The notes under the pieces are model-generated. The model had not been told where the DNA came from and did no database searches. It saw only the letters and a list, made by a program, of their open reading frames with translations. From Heterocephalus glaber (Eukaryota; Chordata; Mammalia; Rodentia; Bathyergidae): a DNA stretch of 64,000 nt. The stretch's first letter is position 1; each line of letters opens with the position of its first letter. Below are positions 25,711 through 37,224 of the stretch, piece by piece. The stretch lies in the NCBI RefSeq assembly GCF_000247695.1, contig NW_004624854.1:2496023-2560022 (forward strand), given 5' to 3'. Made by a program: the position numbers and the translations under genes.

Positions 25711-27222
25711 ATAGAAATTAAATCTAAAATATATAGGATTATAAGTAATAGAAATAAAAACTAAAGAGAAAAGTTTAGGGGCTAAAATAAATGCATGTCA
25801 ATTAGGATTTACTATATTACATAGAAAATCAGTGAGCTCAGCCTCATGCGAAACTTCATCCAAATTACATGGTAAAATGAAACACAGTACACAAATTATT
25901 GTAAATGTGAAGAAAGAATAAGTATTACTTTATTATGTAAAAATTACATTGGTTTTCTATAGTCTAATGCTTAAAACATAGATATATTTTGGGTAAATCA
26001 GGGAGCCAAGGGCTGATAGAGAAAAATTGTACCAGGTTTTGGATTTAAAAAAAAACAGAAAATAATATTCCTTCTGTTGATTTCAAGATAATAGTAGCAG
26101 AGCTAACACTTTATATTTCTATACTCAGGTCTTGTGATTAAAAGATCACACATTTCCAAATAGGTTTTTAAAAGTAATAAATATGGGATTCTTTGGAAAT
26201 TCCAGTCTAATCAGCTCATCTCTGAACCCATGCTGTCCCCAGAATGATAATCTTCCCCAGGTTATTTCCCACCTGATCAGATGACCATGAACAATGCTAA
26301 GGGTAGACCTGTGTCTACAGCATAATTGTCCCCAGAGGCCAAAGCATCAGATAATAAATTTACCCTGAAGAACAGAAAACTATTAAAATTGCATGAAACA
26401 ACAATGTAACATTAATATACACAATGTGGATAAAGTAATGTGGATAGGGACAGATAGGGTCTGAGGGAATGATGCTAAGTCTGTGGAACTGTAGGGTTTG
26501 GGGAAAGAAGAAACGCTAGGCTGTGCCCCAAGAAGGGTTTTCAAATGAGCTCAAGTCAAGACAGGCAGGGAAACGCTTGCTGTGCCCAGTGAGTATGTAA
26601 AGGGTATACAATAATGTTGCACCTATGTGGACACTAAAGATGTCTAAAGAGACATACATTCACCTTGTCACTGAAAATGCCAAGGCGTTGATGGTGAGAG
26701 GAAGATGAATCATCTGAAAAGCTAGATGGAACTGTGCTATCCATTAGGAATGATTTACTGCTGTGACTCAAGATCAACCCAGGAAAAATATCTTTGTATT
26801 TGACCTATTCATAATTGACGATGTATTTTTCAGACAACTTTAAAAATATTCTCAACTTTTACACCATTTGATTAAGTAGCTCTAATTCTTGGTAGTAGTC
26901 TTTTGGAAAATAATTAGAGGAGAATAATATTTTCTACAATATGTATTTAGACCCCCCAAAATAAAATAATTATAATATTTTTGTTGAGTTAGTTAATGAA
27001 GCATTTTGGATCCATAAGACCCAAGCTTATTAAGAAGGGAAATATTTTCAATATAATATAGGTTAAGTAATTGGGGTATGAAAACTATGTACACAGGTGA
27101 CTTGATATTTGAAAGAATATGAATGGAAAATTAACTATGTGCCTCTATGCATATATATTTATTATATATTTAATAGATATATTTATCAAATATATTTATA
27201 TCAAATCTATCTATATCAAATC
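25711..27222. other. No gene seen
   Basis: AT-rich, with a TA-rich run at about 27150-27220 beside the MaLR LTR. 26200-26700 is GC-richer and unassigned. Confidence 0.45.
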
Positions 27223-27624
27223 TGTCTATCATGGTTTGAGTATGAATTGTCCTTCACATGCTCATGTACTGAAGTCTTGGTCCTCCATGCAGCAGTGTTC
27301 CTATGGGCTCATAACCTGATAGACTACTGGGAAGTGATGGAAATTTAGAAAATAGTGTCTGTGGGCTGTGACTTTGGGAATATAGAGTATCTTGTCCTGA
27401 GTCCCTTCCTAGCTCTCTGCCTCTTGTCTGCCATGACTGAGGTGTTTTGCTTCACCTCCTGCACCCTGCCACATAGCAGAACAGTCTGCTTCACCACAGT
27501 CTGAGAAGAAATGGAGTCCCCTGACCATGAACTGAACCCTGTGAAACTGTAAATCACAATAAACTCTCTTTTAAATTACTTTGTTCAGGTATTGTTTCAC
27601 AACAATAAAAAGCTGACTAACACA
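27223..27624 (+). mobile_element. MaLR (MST/MLT1-like) LTR
   Basis: It begins with 'catggtttgagtatgaattg' and ends '...cacaataaactctctttt ... tcaggtattgtttcacaaca ... aaaagctgactaacaca'. These are the start, poly(A)-signal region and terminus of MaLR LTRs. AATAAA occurs at about 27558. Confidence 0.85.
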
Positions 27625-27632
27625 CTATTATT

Positions 27633-27708
27633 CATCTCTTTCATATATATATATATATATATGATCTCTTTCATATATATATATGATCTCTTTCATATAT
27701 ATATATCT
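27633..27708. repeat. Minisatellite: 'atctctttc' + (AT)n unit x 3
   Basis: Three copies of 'atctctttcatatatat' with AT runs of different length stand directly downstream of the MaLR LTR. The length variation is in the AT portion. Confidence 0.9.
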
Positions 27709-27842
27709 GATATTAAGTTATGTTTATCTCTGGAGGTTAAAATATGGGGATTATTACTTTATTCATCATATATAGATACTATATCTCTTTTAATATGAGA
27801 TTATATTAGGTACTTTAAAATATAACTACCAAATAAATAATG

Positions 27843-27925
27843 TTTTGTTTTTTTTGTACCAGGGATCAAACTTGGGTCCTTGCGCTTGCGAGGCAGGCGG
27901 TGACACCGAGCTAAATTCCCGGCCC
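27843..27925 (-). repeat. ID-type SINE, minus strand, with 10-bp target duplication
   Basis: It reads T-run, 'gtaccagggatcaaacttgg', 'gcttgcgaggcaggcggtga', 'gagctaaattcccggccc'. The duplication is 'ataaataatg' at 27833-27842 and 27926-27935. The right copy ends exactly where the solo LTR begins. Confidence 0.94.
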
Positions 27926-28061
27926 ATAAATAATGTGTAGGGAACAGGGGAAGGGGACGTTACCAGAACCTCTGCAGTAAGTCCCAGTCTCCTGTGAGCC
28001 ACGGCAGCACACGACGAATTACAGGAAAGGTAGAGAAAGACTGAGAAGAAGCTGAGCTTTG

Positions 28062-28105
28062 GGTCTGATCACTGCTGCTCTGGGCCTGATCAGTGCTGCT
28101 CTGGG
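28062..28105. repeat. Short direct duplication (22 bp x 2) in the LTR
   Basis: The block 'tctgatcactgctgctctgg' is followed directly by a near-identical copy with 'cctgatcagtgctgctctgg'. It lies downstream of the AATAAA in LTR orientation, in the presumed U5. Confidence 0.75.
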
Positions 28106-28154
28106 CGGCAAAGACAAAAGGCCCCAGCTTACCACACCTTTTATTCAGTACCTC

Positions 28155-28300
28155 GTAACAAATGACTTGCAGAGAATTCAGTACATCGGGAGAAACAAAT
28201 GTAACAAATGACTTGCAGAGAGTTCAGTAGTTCACATCGGGATAAACAAGGTGTAACAAAAGGCTTGCAGAGAGTTCAGTACATCTAGGGTAAACAAGAT
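28155..28300. repeat. Tandem repeat inside the solo LTR (3 units of 46-52 bp)
   Basis: Three units begin at 28155, 28201 and 28253. Each starts 'gtaacaaatgacttgcagag' or a close variant and contains 'agttcagtacatc' and a 'aaacaa' end. They differ by a few substitutions and small indels. They lie upstream of the poly(A) signal in LTR orientation, that is in the U3/R part, where tandem enhancer repeats are common. Confidence 0.88.
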
Positions 28301-28794
28301 GTTAACAGTCCAAGAACAACGAGGAACTGAGCAGATGTTTGTTCTCCCGGGATGTTTCTTGTCCTGGAGAATCACAGCATCACTGGATCACTGAAATCTC
28401 AGTTGTGACTGGAGGCCAAACTGGAGTTATTCTGTAGCTGGGGTGTAGGCAAGAGAACTAGGCTAACCAAATGATGTTTCCCTAGAATTATGTAGCATTG
28501 CTCCCAACAATAATGTTTTATAAATTTTATATTTTTAATAATGAATTGGTATGATGAAACACATTTGGAACTTTTAATTCATAGATGTTTTTTAATCAGG
28601 AAATTGGTAATTCTAAATTAGGTACTTATATTTCAATGACCAAAATAATTAATCTGGCAGTAGAAAATCCTAATGAAAGTGGTGTAACAGCAGTTATTTG
28701 TTTTGCTGAAGAGCTTACAAGGCAAAGCAAGGCATCAAACAAAGATATCATGAAGGGAATGGCTCACTAAGTAGGTAATTATATCAATTTCAGA

Positions 28795-29235
28795 ACACTG
28801 TCGTAACAAATTATGACCAGCTAGTGGTTTAAACAAGAGAAATTTATTCTCTCACAGTTCAGGAGGCCAGAAGTCTGGAACAAAACTGTCTGCAGAGTTG
28901 GTCCCTCTTGGCAGAGATGGAGGAGAATCAGGTGTTTCTCTCTCCCAGCTTCTCATGGATTTTGGAAATCACTGGACTTTCTGGGCTTGTGGATTTGAAT
29001 CACCAACAATCATTGCATCTGTCTTCAGACCAATTTCTTCTGTGTATATCTGTCTGTCTGTCTAAATCTTCTTTTCTCTTACAGAGACACTGGTCTCAGA
29101 GTTTATGACCCTTGCCCTCTCTCCAGGATGACTTCATCTCAAGATCTTCAGAGAGCAGCAATATGAGGATATTCCTCCTTATTTAAGGGACCCCAAACCC
29201 CATAGCCTCATTTTCATTGCTTCAGTTTAAAAGAA
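28795..29235 (-). mobile_element. MLT1-type MaLR LTR, minus strand
   Basis: Plus-strand text 'gtggtttaaacaagagaaat', 'ttattctctcacagttcagg', 'aggccagaagtctggaac' and, at the far end, 'ccttatttaagggacccc' is the reverse of the MLT1 LTR in correct order. The ORFs here (for example 28908-29108) are not genes. Confidence 0.75.
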
Positions 29236-31315
29236 GGATGGGACTTTGCTGTGTTCGGGAAATTATTTTTAACTAGAACATTTTTAAACCATAAAGTTTC
29301 TCCATTTAATACATGGTCTCCTTCAATGGAACAGTCACTGGAATCATTCTGGGACAAAGGCCCGTTTCGGAAGCCCATTCTGTGAGGTACACAGTTAGTG
29401 CCTATGGGCACAGCACCTCTCCCTGAAACGATGAGAACGGAAGAGCTGGCACATGCTTGCATGGATTTTCCCCAGTGATGTCAATTTTACACTCATTCCA
29501 TGTGTTGCTAGTGTCGTGTGTGTAAGCCTACTTAGCACTCTACTGGCATTTATATCACTAACAGAATAAGCTAGAGAGAAATTCTTTGACAGTGTAGATA
29601 ATGGTAATATTAATGGAATGTGCAATATTCTCATTTCATGTGAAATTAAAACAGTAGCCTCAATTTTTATTTAAGACTGCACCATATGAGATGCAGTAGA
29701 TTTCTCATGTCCCATACATGTGCCTCTGTTACTGCACCTGTAACTGATGGAAAAAAAAAAGTCTCTATCTGCACTAAAATAATCTGTGAAATTAAGAAGA
29801 AATTATACACATGGCTGCTTTTAATTTCAAACAGTGTTAAATATTAGAAATAAAAAATGAAGACATTATTTTCTTTGCTAGAGCTCATGCTAAAACAAAA
29901 ATGGCTGCATATACTGCTTTATTTATCTATGGTAATATGTTATGGTGGTGTTGAAATTTCATAAATCCGAGGAAGTGTATTATTTTTATTTACTTTCATT
30001 TAAATATTTTGGAACATAGTTGGCTTGGAAACTTGGTATATATTATGAGAGACACAAAAAAGAAAATTGTTAGCTTCATGTTTCTCTAAAGAGAAATCTA
30101 AGAAGGTATAATGATAACAAAATCATCTGTTTTATTTTTTAGTACATTCTATTTTTTATCCAATACTTTTCACTGAAAAGCAAAAAAAAATATTGCTGAT
30201 CCAGTTTTCAAAGGACAAATTCCCCAAAGTAAAATAATGTGTTAAATTAGATTCAAAATAAGAGGAGGAGGGAATGTATGTGATATTGGCGCTAGATAAT
30301 TGCTAACATTTGCCTGTAGGTGAAAAATTTTTCTTGCTGTATTTAATTTATACAGCAAATAGTTTAACTGAGAAAGTGCCGATTTGCCAACAGGTTCACT
30401 ATTCTTCAGAATGTACTTCTCACTTTTACCCTTGAGCAATCGTCCCTGTACCTTCGTATATTTATTTATTCATTTTAAATGATAACACTTTTAAATATTT
30501 ACAGAATGCAGCATTGTAGTATCATATACGTATATAATGTGTAATGACCAAATGAAGGTAATTAGCATTTCCATCCTTCAAATATTATTAACAGCAGTTT
30601 AGCCACATTTGGGCAGGTATATTTTTTGTAAGTGTTTATGTAGTTTTTGCTTTTCAAAAATGGTTTGCTCAGTTGATTATGAAATTCTTTTCTATTAACA
30701 TAAAGGGATTTGACAATTTCACTTCACGCTGTTACAGAAATCTATGTAAGACATCACAAAACTATCCATGTTTCTATTTGTTTGTACTGGTTAAACTGGT
30801 GATTGATCTTGTATCAGTAAAATAAAATACTAACATATATTCACTGTGAAGGAATTTATACTTAAAGCATATGTGTTTTCTACTAAAGCAAAATCATTAT
30901 GAAACATATTTAAAAGAAAAATTATGAAAGTACAAATGAGATACAAAGTTTTATTTTTCTAATTTATCATTTAAATTGTAACATTTAACAAATTTACCTC
31001 ACTACTTACTCTTAGAGTGGGCATAATTTCTCATAATTACTTCTGTGATTCCCATTTTGTAGAGTATATAACTAGATTTTGCGAGATATGCTATAGAAAA
31101 CAGCTTATTTGAAAACAGAACAAGGAAGAAATTCACCCTGATTTAAGACCTATGCTTTGTCAATTATATACTTTGTGCTTTCACATATAATTTAATCTTA
31201 AACTGCAACTAAGACATTATATTCACTATTAATTTACAGTTTAGGAAAAAGTAGCTTAGAAGATTACCCAATAACATATAAGTGTTATGTTGGAGAAAGA
31301 ATACAAAGCAAACTT
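29236..31315. other. No gene seen
   Basis: AT-rich sequence. Frames at 29214-29634 (minus) and 30242 are short and not assignable. Confidence 0.5.
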
Positions 31316-31658
31316 CAGTGGACCCTAGAGTTATGAACAGCCTGACATACGAACAACTTGGGTTAAGACTGGAATTTTAGTTTTAACTTAAGACCAAAGT
31401 CTTGAGTTATGACTGGAATGCTGGCTGCTTATGCTTCCAGATGGTCTCAGATAGATTTAACCCTTGAAGAGTTCTGGAAGGAACATGACAGCATCCTCTC
31501 CTGTGTGGGGCCATTGTCTCTCTAAGGACACCGAGATCTGCCTGTGTATAGGAGAGAGACTCTGAAGGCTGTGTAGAGAAGCCTGAGCCTTCACTGACCA
31601 ACTTGAGTTGCAACCAGCCCTCGGGAACCAGTTGAGTTTGTAAGTCAAAGCTCCACTG
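31316..31658. mobile_element. Non-autonomous Tigger-like DNA transposon with terminal inverted repeats
   Basis: The left end 'cagtggaccctagagttatg' and the reverse complement of the right end ('cagtggagctttgacttaca') are inverted repeats. Subterminal 'gaacaacttgggtt' / 'caacttgagttgc' also pair loosely. It is 343 bp and bordered by 'tt' and 'ta', compatible with a degraded TA target site. No transposase frame is present, so it resembles a MITE derivative of the pogo/Tigger group. Confidence 0.7.
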
Positions 31659-32319
31659 TATTAATTAATAATAAAATATATTACTTTGACCTGAAGGTTT
31701 GAACTGTGTTTGAACCTCCATGTAGATGATCCCTTAGTCTCAGCTGTGTAGAGAAATACACATGGACTACTGAGCATAAATAGTTTCCTAATGACCTCAT
31801 ACAAATGTGCTTCCATCTCAGCGACCTTCCATAGTGCTACCTGCAGATGGTTTATTCTTGAATAAAGGGATGAAACCTGTGGTGAACTCATGGTGAGGTG
31901 CTAAGACAGCTCTGCATCCATCGCTGTGTGCCTGGGTCACCTACACTGTCTCGCTTTTCGGGGTGTTGAAATGCCAGTCCTTTTATAGGTTTTTGCAGTC
32001 TTCCCTAAAGGGAAGAGAGCTATATCTGAAAGAGGTGCATTAGAACTGATAGGTTTGATGTTGACCTCTGGTGTCTTTCCATTTTAGGGGTACAAGTTGA
32101 GTGCATTGCCATGAACACATAACAATCTTAATTGAGTAACAATCATTTTGTGGGAATTGTTCAAACTTTTAATTAATACTATTTTTTCCCTCAAAGTATA
32201 CTCTAAGATTTTTTTTTAAAGCAGAGTAAAGAAAACAATCAACTGGCAATGTTGTTTTAAATTCAAATGGGACTTGGAAATTTTGGCGACAATGTAAGTT
32301 CAGGATGCCCCTAGGATAC

Positions 32320-32711
32320 TGTTATGACTTATATCTAGATGTCCTCCCAAAGCCTCATGTGGTTATAAGTGGGGAGTTCAGCAGGTGGCTGGATTAGGGT
32401 GTGTGAATGTGGATACTGGGATTAAGTGTGTCCCACCATGGATGTGAGTGGCACCAATCAATAAGATTACCACCTGGATGGGCTATAAGGGGAGAGAGAG
32501 AAAACAGGCTTGCTGCCCTTGCTGCTTGCTGCCTTCTCCTTACCCTGTTTTGCCATGGCCTGCTTCTCCTCTGTGATGCCCCTCTGGCATGCCGCCCTGC
32601 TTTGGAACTCCACTTGAACCGAAAACTAAAAAATGAGCTGAAATAAACCTGTCCTCCTTTAACCTGTGAGTGCCAGGTATTTTGTTTCAGCAATGAAAAA
32701 GATAACAGACA
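32320..32711 (+). mobile_element. MaLR-type LTR with 5-bp target duplication
   Basis: It starts TGTTATGACTTATATC and ends '...tgagctgaaataaacctg ... ccaggtattttgtttcag ... gataacagaca'. The flanks 'gatac' (32315-32319) and 'gacac' (32712-32716) fit a 5-bp ERVL-type duplication with one mismatch. It is related to the LTR at 52092. Confidence 0.82.
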
Positions 32712-32716
32712 GACAC

Positions 32717-33913
32717 CAGTCATAGACAATTTCTGATCGTCATAGTAGCTGATTAGTGTGTGTATTCTAGAAATTCTCTAAAAATTTACATTTAGCAAAA
32801 TTACATCATAAAACAAATTGATACTAATCACTTTAAGAATCACTCCTCAAGCCTCACTGAATTTATATTTTGGAAAACACAAAGATCACTGGGATAAACC
32901 ATCACCTAGGGATATAATCAATGATCATATGTCTTTAAATAAAGACAGTATATCTTTATAATATTATAATATATCTTTCATAGAGTACTTCCTTTCTTTA
33001 ATTCCACCTTATGACATTGTTGATACCATTGTGTATTAACTGACAATAATAATTTTATCCATTTTTAGGGAAACTTCAATTTCCTCAATTTATGAACCAC
33101 ATTTTCCTTTTATTTCCTATGATAATTTTTATATACTCATTCAACATTATTCTTCATTATTTACTTAATTTCATGCAAAAGAAGATGAAAGGAAAACTAC
33201 GCTCTATAGCTACTCTCAGGCCACTTTAATATATCAGGACATTCCCACATCTTACCTTTTAAAGTAAACTGTTTACTTAAATTTGAATCTATGGAATGCA
33301 TAGAAACTTTTTAGCTTCTAGAATTACTTTTGTGTCTAGATCAGTTCTATAGAAATGAAGACTAAGTAAAAATGTTCAGTAACAGTAGATGAAACAATAG
33401 ACACATTAAGGAATATAGAAAATGACATATAAAAGCCAAGAAAATAAAGGAGATATTTTTAAAATGCTAAGAAATATAGCATGATTAACATGCAGTCAGT
33501 GAAAAATGTATCTAACATAAGTATAATTGGAATTGTTTCAGAAAATCCATAAAGCATTGCATCAAAACTGTCATTATACTGTCAAACACATTCACATTCA
33601 AGAAAATACACCTGAAATAGAAAAAGGAACAGAGCTTTTATTTTAAGCACAAATCAATGCTGGTTTGTCATGACTTCTATTAGCATTAGTGGGGTGTAGC
33701 AATAGCAGAAATAAAGGCAGGATCAAAGGTAGAAGTGAAAAAGCTGTTAACATTGAATTAAGGGACTTTCCAGATTCTGAAGACTGAGCAGATTACATGC
33801 AAAAGCGAAGGCAGTGGTGGCCATAACACTAGAAAGTGTAGGAATTTCCTGATAATTGCAAAGAGCATGGAAATGCATGTGACTGTGGACTCTTGAAGTA
33901 GATAGCTAAAATT
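32717..33913. other. No gene seen
   Basis: AT-rich sequence with no recognised elements between the MaLR LTR and the ID SINE. Confidence 0.5.
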
Positions 33914-33928
33914 TAAAGTGAATACACA

Positions 33929-34029
33929 GGGGCCGGGGATGTAGCTCAGTGGTTCTGCCATCTGCCTCACAAGCACAAGGTCCCAAGTTTGATCCCTGGT
34001 ACCAAAAAACAAAACAAAACAAAAAAAAA
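33929..34029 (+). repeat. ID-type SINE with 13-bp target duplication
   Basis: It opens 'ggggccggggatgtagctca', has B box 'aagtttgatccctggtacc', and ends in a tail of AAAAC repeats. Perfect duplication 'taaagtgaataca' at 33914-33926 and 34030-34042. Confidence 0.96.
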
Positions 34030-34042
34030 TAAAGTGAATACA

Positions 34043-36600
34043 GACTTTTTGCACCATAGTTAGAAGAAGAAATCTCAATACATAAATTGTCCATATTTAT
34101 GTAATTTCATATTTTTTCCTAGGATATTGTGATCTTAAAATAATAAATTATGCTACAATAAAATTTTTAAAAACATATAATTTGCGTAACTTGCAAGAGG
34201 GATGGAGTTACTCAGCCCCTATGGTGTAGGAAATGTCACCAACTCCGAAAGTACAAATCATCGGCTGAATTGTGAGTAGAGGGCAAGGAGCTTCCGGTAT
34301 TGTGTTGTGTAATAACTTTAGGAGTGGAACTTTTGGGGGCAAAATATTCTTCGGAGTTTGAAAACTTTTATCTGTCAAGAGCCCATCATCAGGTCCAAAG
34401 CCCAAAGTGAAACACAGCTCTTAGAAGGGAATACTTGCAAAGCGAGGCAAATATCCCACAGGCAGTGTGCGTCAACTTAGTTTGAGGTAATAAAACTGCA
34501 CAGACTTGGAGGCTCATACCACATCCATTCAGCTCTCACTCTTCTGGAGCATGGGATCTTCAAGACGAAGGTGCCAGAAGCCAGCGTCATTCTGAGTCCT
34601 TTCCTCTGGATTTGTCACAGTACTTTGCTCTGCACTGACATAACAGCATCTCTGCCTGAGCAGACAGAGGGATGTCTCTCTCCATGGATCAAACTTTTCA
34701 CATCCTTACTGCAAACAGCCACCCTGAGTGTTAGAGTCTCAACATAAGAACTGCAGGTGGGCCTAACATTAAGGTCATACACATCACAACTAGTGCTTTG
34801 CACTAGCATTGTATCTAACCTACTTTATTATGACATTTGATTCCTATAAAGAAATTTAGCCTGGTGAGACACTAGTGCAATCTTTTGCTGAATGTCGGCA
34901 GAAAGATATTATTAAAAGTATGAGTATTTGATTTGCAACCAGACATAATTGGCTAATAAAAGGGTAAGCTCAACTTTTCTGTTTGTATTTTCCATTTATC
35001 ATTTAAGTAAATATTACATATAGTCAAAATACATTTAAAAATTATTGCATTCAGTTGTACTGTTTTCTGTTCTATCTTCTCAGAAACTTTAAACAAATTT
35101 TACCCTGTAACTAAAACCACTCATCTCAGTGAGTAAACAATAGCAGAAATAGCCAAAGCCAAACACTTAAGACTAATAAGATAATGCATAAATTTGTAAT
35201 GGTTTAATTTGATACCTGAGGGAGAATGAAACTCCTCGGAATACAAAAAAGACCCCACCTTGACTTCCAGAGGCTGATCAGGGATAAATGTGTCCTTGTT
35301 TCTAAGTTCCAGCACAGCAGTCTCACCTGCAGAAAGGTTGAATTTTGTGACAGTTATTGAATAAAGACTGAAGTTTTTCAGGCAAGAGCTTTCCGAGTTG
35401 TTGTACTTTTCCATTCTTTACATCTGTCAGAAACAGAATAGAGACGAGGCTGGGCAGAATGGCAGACACACCAGGTGATGAGTGGCTACTGAAATCTGAT
35501 CATTCTTCAGAATGAGTGTGTGAAGGATTTGCACTTAAGATATACTCACCGTACTGTGTCTTTTTCTAGATATAGACTAGAGAAAAATTATTAGGACTAT
35601 ATAAAATATGTAAATGTAATATATAGACTGGAAATATATAATATATAGGGTATATAATATAAATGACATATAACAAAGCCTACACAAGATGTTAAATGAC
35701 AGATGTAGCCATAGATACAGCTGTAGGCCAGAACTGAGATATGTGAGATTAAAAATATTTGCTTACCAATCATGTGATTTATTTGTCCACCATAGTTAAT
35801 ACGTAGCAGATATTTTGCAAAATCTTTAAGCATATCTGCCATCATTCGCATTGCACTTTTAAAAAAATAAGCATAATGAAATTTCAAAATATTTTAATAT
35901 CAGAGTAGATAAATGTTATTCAAAATGTCAGCAAAGTATGTGTCATGGAACTAAAGCAAGATATCCTTCTTCCTTTCCTAAAATGGAAAATATTGACAGT
36001 GCCAGAAGAATGTATGGAATTATTTTCATTTTGAAGACTATATAAAGTATATTCTTTAAAAAAAGTACTGTATGATTAATGTGTGTTCCTCAGAGACAGG
36101 GAGAGTAAGTATAATAGTTGTTAGGTCTAATATATGGTGTTGCGATACACATGCTCAGAGTTTATCTAAAAGGAAACTTCCCCCCTTTGAACTTATATTC
36201 TAATTGTCTCTAACTCATCTATTACTATGACGCATTCACCGAACTCTTAGATACAGTACAAAAACACTAACAAATACTGCATGTAATTTAGAATACCAAA
36301 TTAGCACAAGTATTTAATTTTTAGTGGTTATTTGTTTTAAATAGTTACACTTTGGAGAAATATGTCTATTTGCCTTAGTTAATAATATCAATGTAATTAA
36401 GACTACTCTCTAATAAACACTAAAGCAAACTGTTTAATTTCACCAATTATGTATTCAGTCAAGTAAAGCACTAGACATTTAGCTAAAAGATGTATTATGC
36501 TGTAATATTTAACATATGGGTCAAATGCTACAATGAAATGCTATTTTGTTGAGTTAGCAACTTTGAAAACTTTTGACTTCCAAACAGTTAAGAAAACATT
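34043..36600. other. No gene seen apart from the candidate exon at 35259-35423
   Basis: 34200-34800 is slightly GC-richer and unassigned. TA-rich DNA near 35600-35680 produces a Y/I-rich frame. Confidence 0.4.
35259..35423 (-). other. Candidate exon-like segment (unidentified)
   Basis: On the minus strand a 'tttctgacag' acceptor-like site precedes 35423 and a 'caag|gtgggg' donor-like site follows 35259. A stronger donor 'cag|gtgaga' lies inside at 35327. Within it, ATG at 35414 in good Kozak context (A at -3, G at +4) opens 52 codons (start MEKYNNSESS, end PDQPLEVK) before the donor. An in-frame TAA sits two codons upstream of that ATG, so if real it is a first coding exon. I do not recognise the peptide. 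A single short frame with splice-like ends in AT-rich DNA can arise by chance. Confidence 0.2.
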
Positions 36601-36615
36601 AAGAAAAACTAATTA

Positions 36616-36705
36616 ATTTTTTTTTTTTTTTTGTACTAGGGATCGAACTCAGGTCCTTGAGCTTGCGAGGCAGGCAGCAGAACCACTGAGCTAAATCCCT
36701 GGCCC
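36616..36705 (-). repeat. ID-type SINE, minus strand, with perfect 15-bp target duplication
   Basis: T-run, 'gtactagggatcgaactcag', 'gcttgcgaggcaggcagcag' and 'gagctaaatccctggccc' make up the reversed element. The duplication 'aagaaaaactaatta' is exact at 36601-36615 and 36706-36720, which marks a young insertion. Confidence 0.97.
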
Positions 36706-37224
36706 AAGAAAAACTAATTAGTATTTTTATCCAGAGGTCTGAAACTAAACTGCAAGCACAGTTGCACAATTTTCATTTTTCTCTCACATAATACTATACT
36801 GTTATTTCTATGTGAAAATATTACCATAGAACAGTAAATTATTGTAAGCCAGATGCTAACAAAGAGTTTGGGCTATTCTTTTCAGGCATAAATATAAATT
36901 TAAATAACAATACACAGACATTTATAAATGTTATGTTTTTAGTTAATTAGTGCATAAATTTGCCTTATATTTTGGCCTGTATATAAAGGGAAATTATTTT
37001 AAATACATGGAACAATTATAATAAGTGACTTTTACAAAATTTATCATATTTCTATAATAATCAAATAATATGAGATGTGATGCATAAATAATTCAATCAT
37101 TGACCCAGTGGCTCTCTAACTTACTCTGTTTATAATGATCTAATATTTTTCTTGCCTTGATATACTGCAGTCCAATTTTCATAAATATGCATACATTTAA
37201 AAATTCTAGTTGTAGTAAAAAAAG

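Larger units (their letters stand above)
27936..28509 (-). mobile_element. Solo ERVK-type (ERV2) LTR with 6-bp target duplication
   Basis: Read on the minus strand the element begins TGTTGGGAGC and ends with CA, the termini typical of class II (IAP/ERVK-like) LTRs. Its 574 bp are flanked by 'ataatg' at 27930-27935 and 28510-28515; a 6-bp duplication is the usual size for this class. A minus-strand AATAAA lies at 28140-28145, placing the R/U5 part toward the left end. No internal gag, pol or env sequence is present, so this is a solo LTR left by recombination. The left boundary coincides exactly with the end of the target duplication of the neighbouring ID SINE. Confidence 0.85.

Noticed and set aside
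28155..28300. A CRISPR-like array of regularly spaced repeats
   Set aside because: The units are contiguous imperfect tandem repeats inside an LTR, with no unique spacers, in a mammalian genome.
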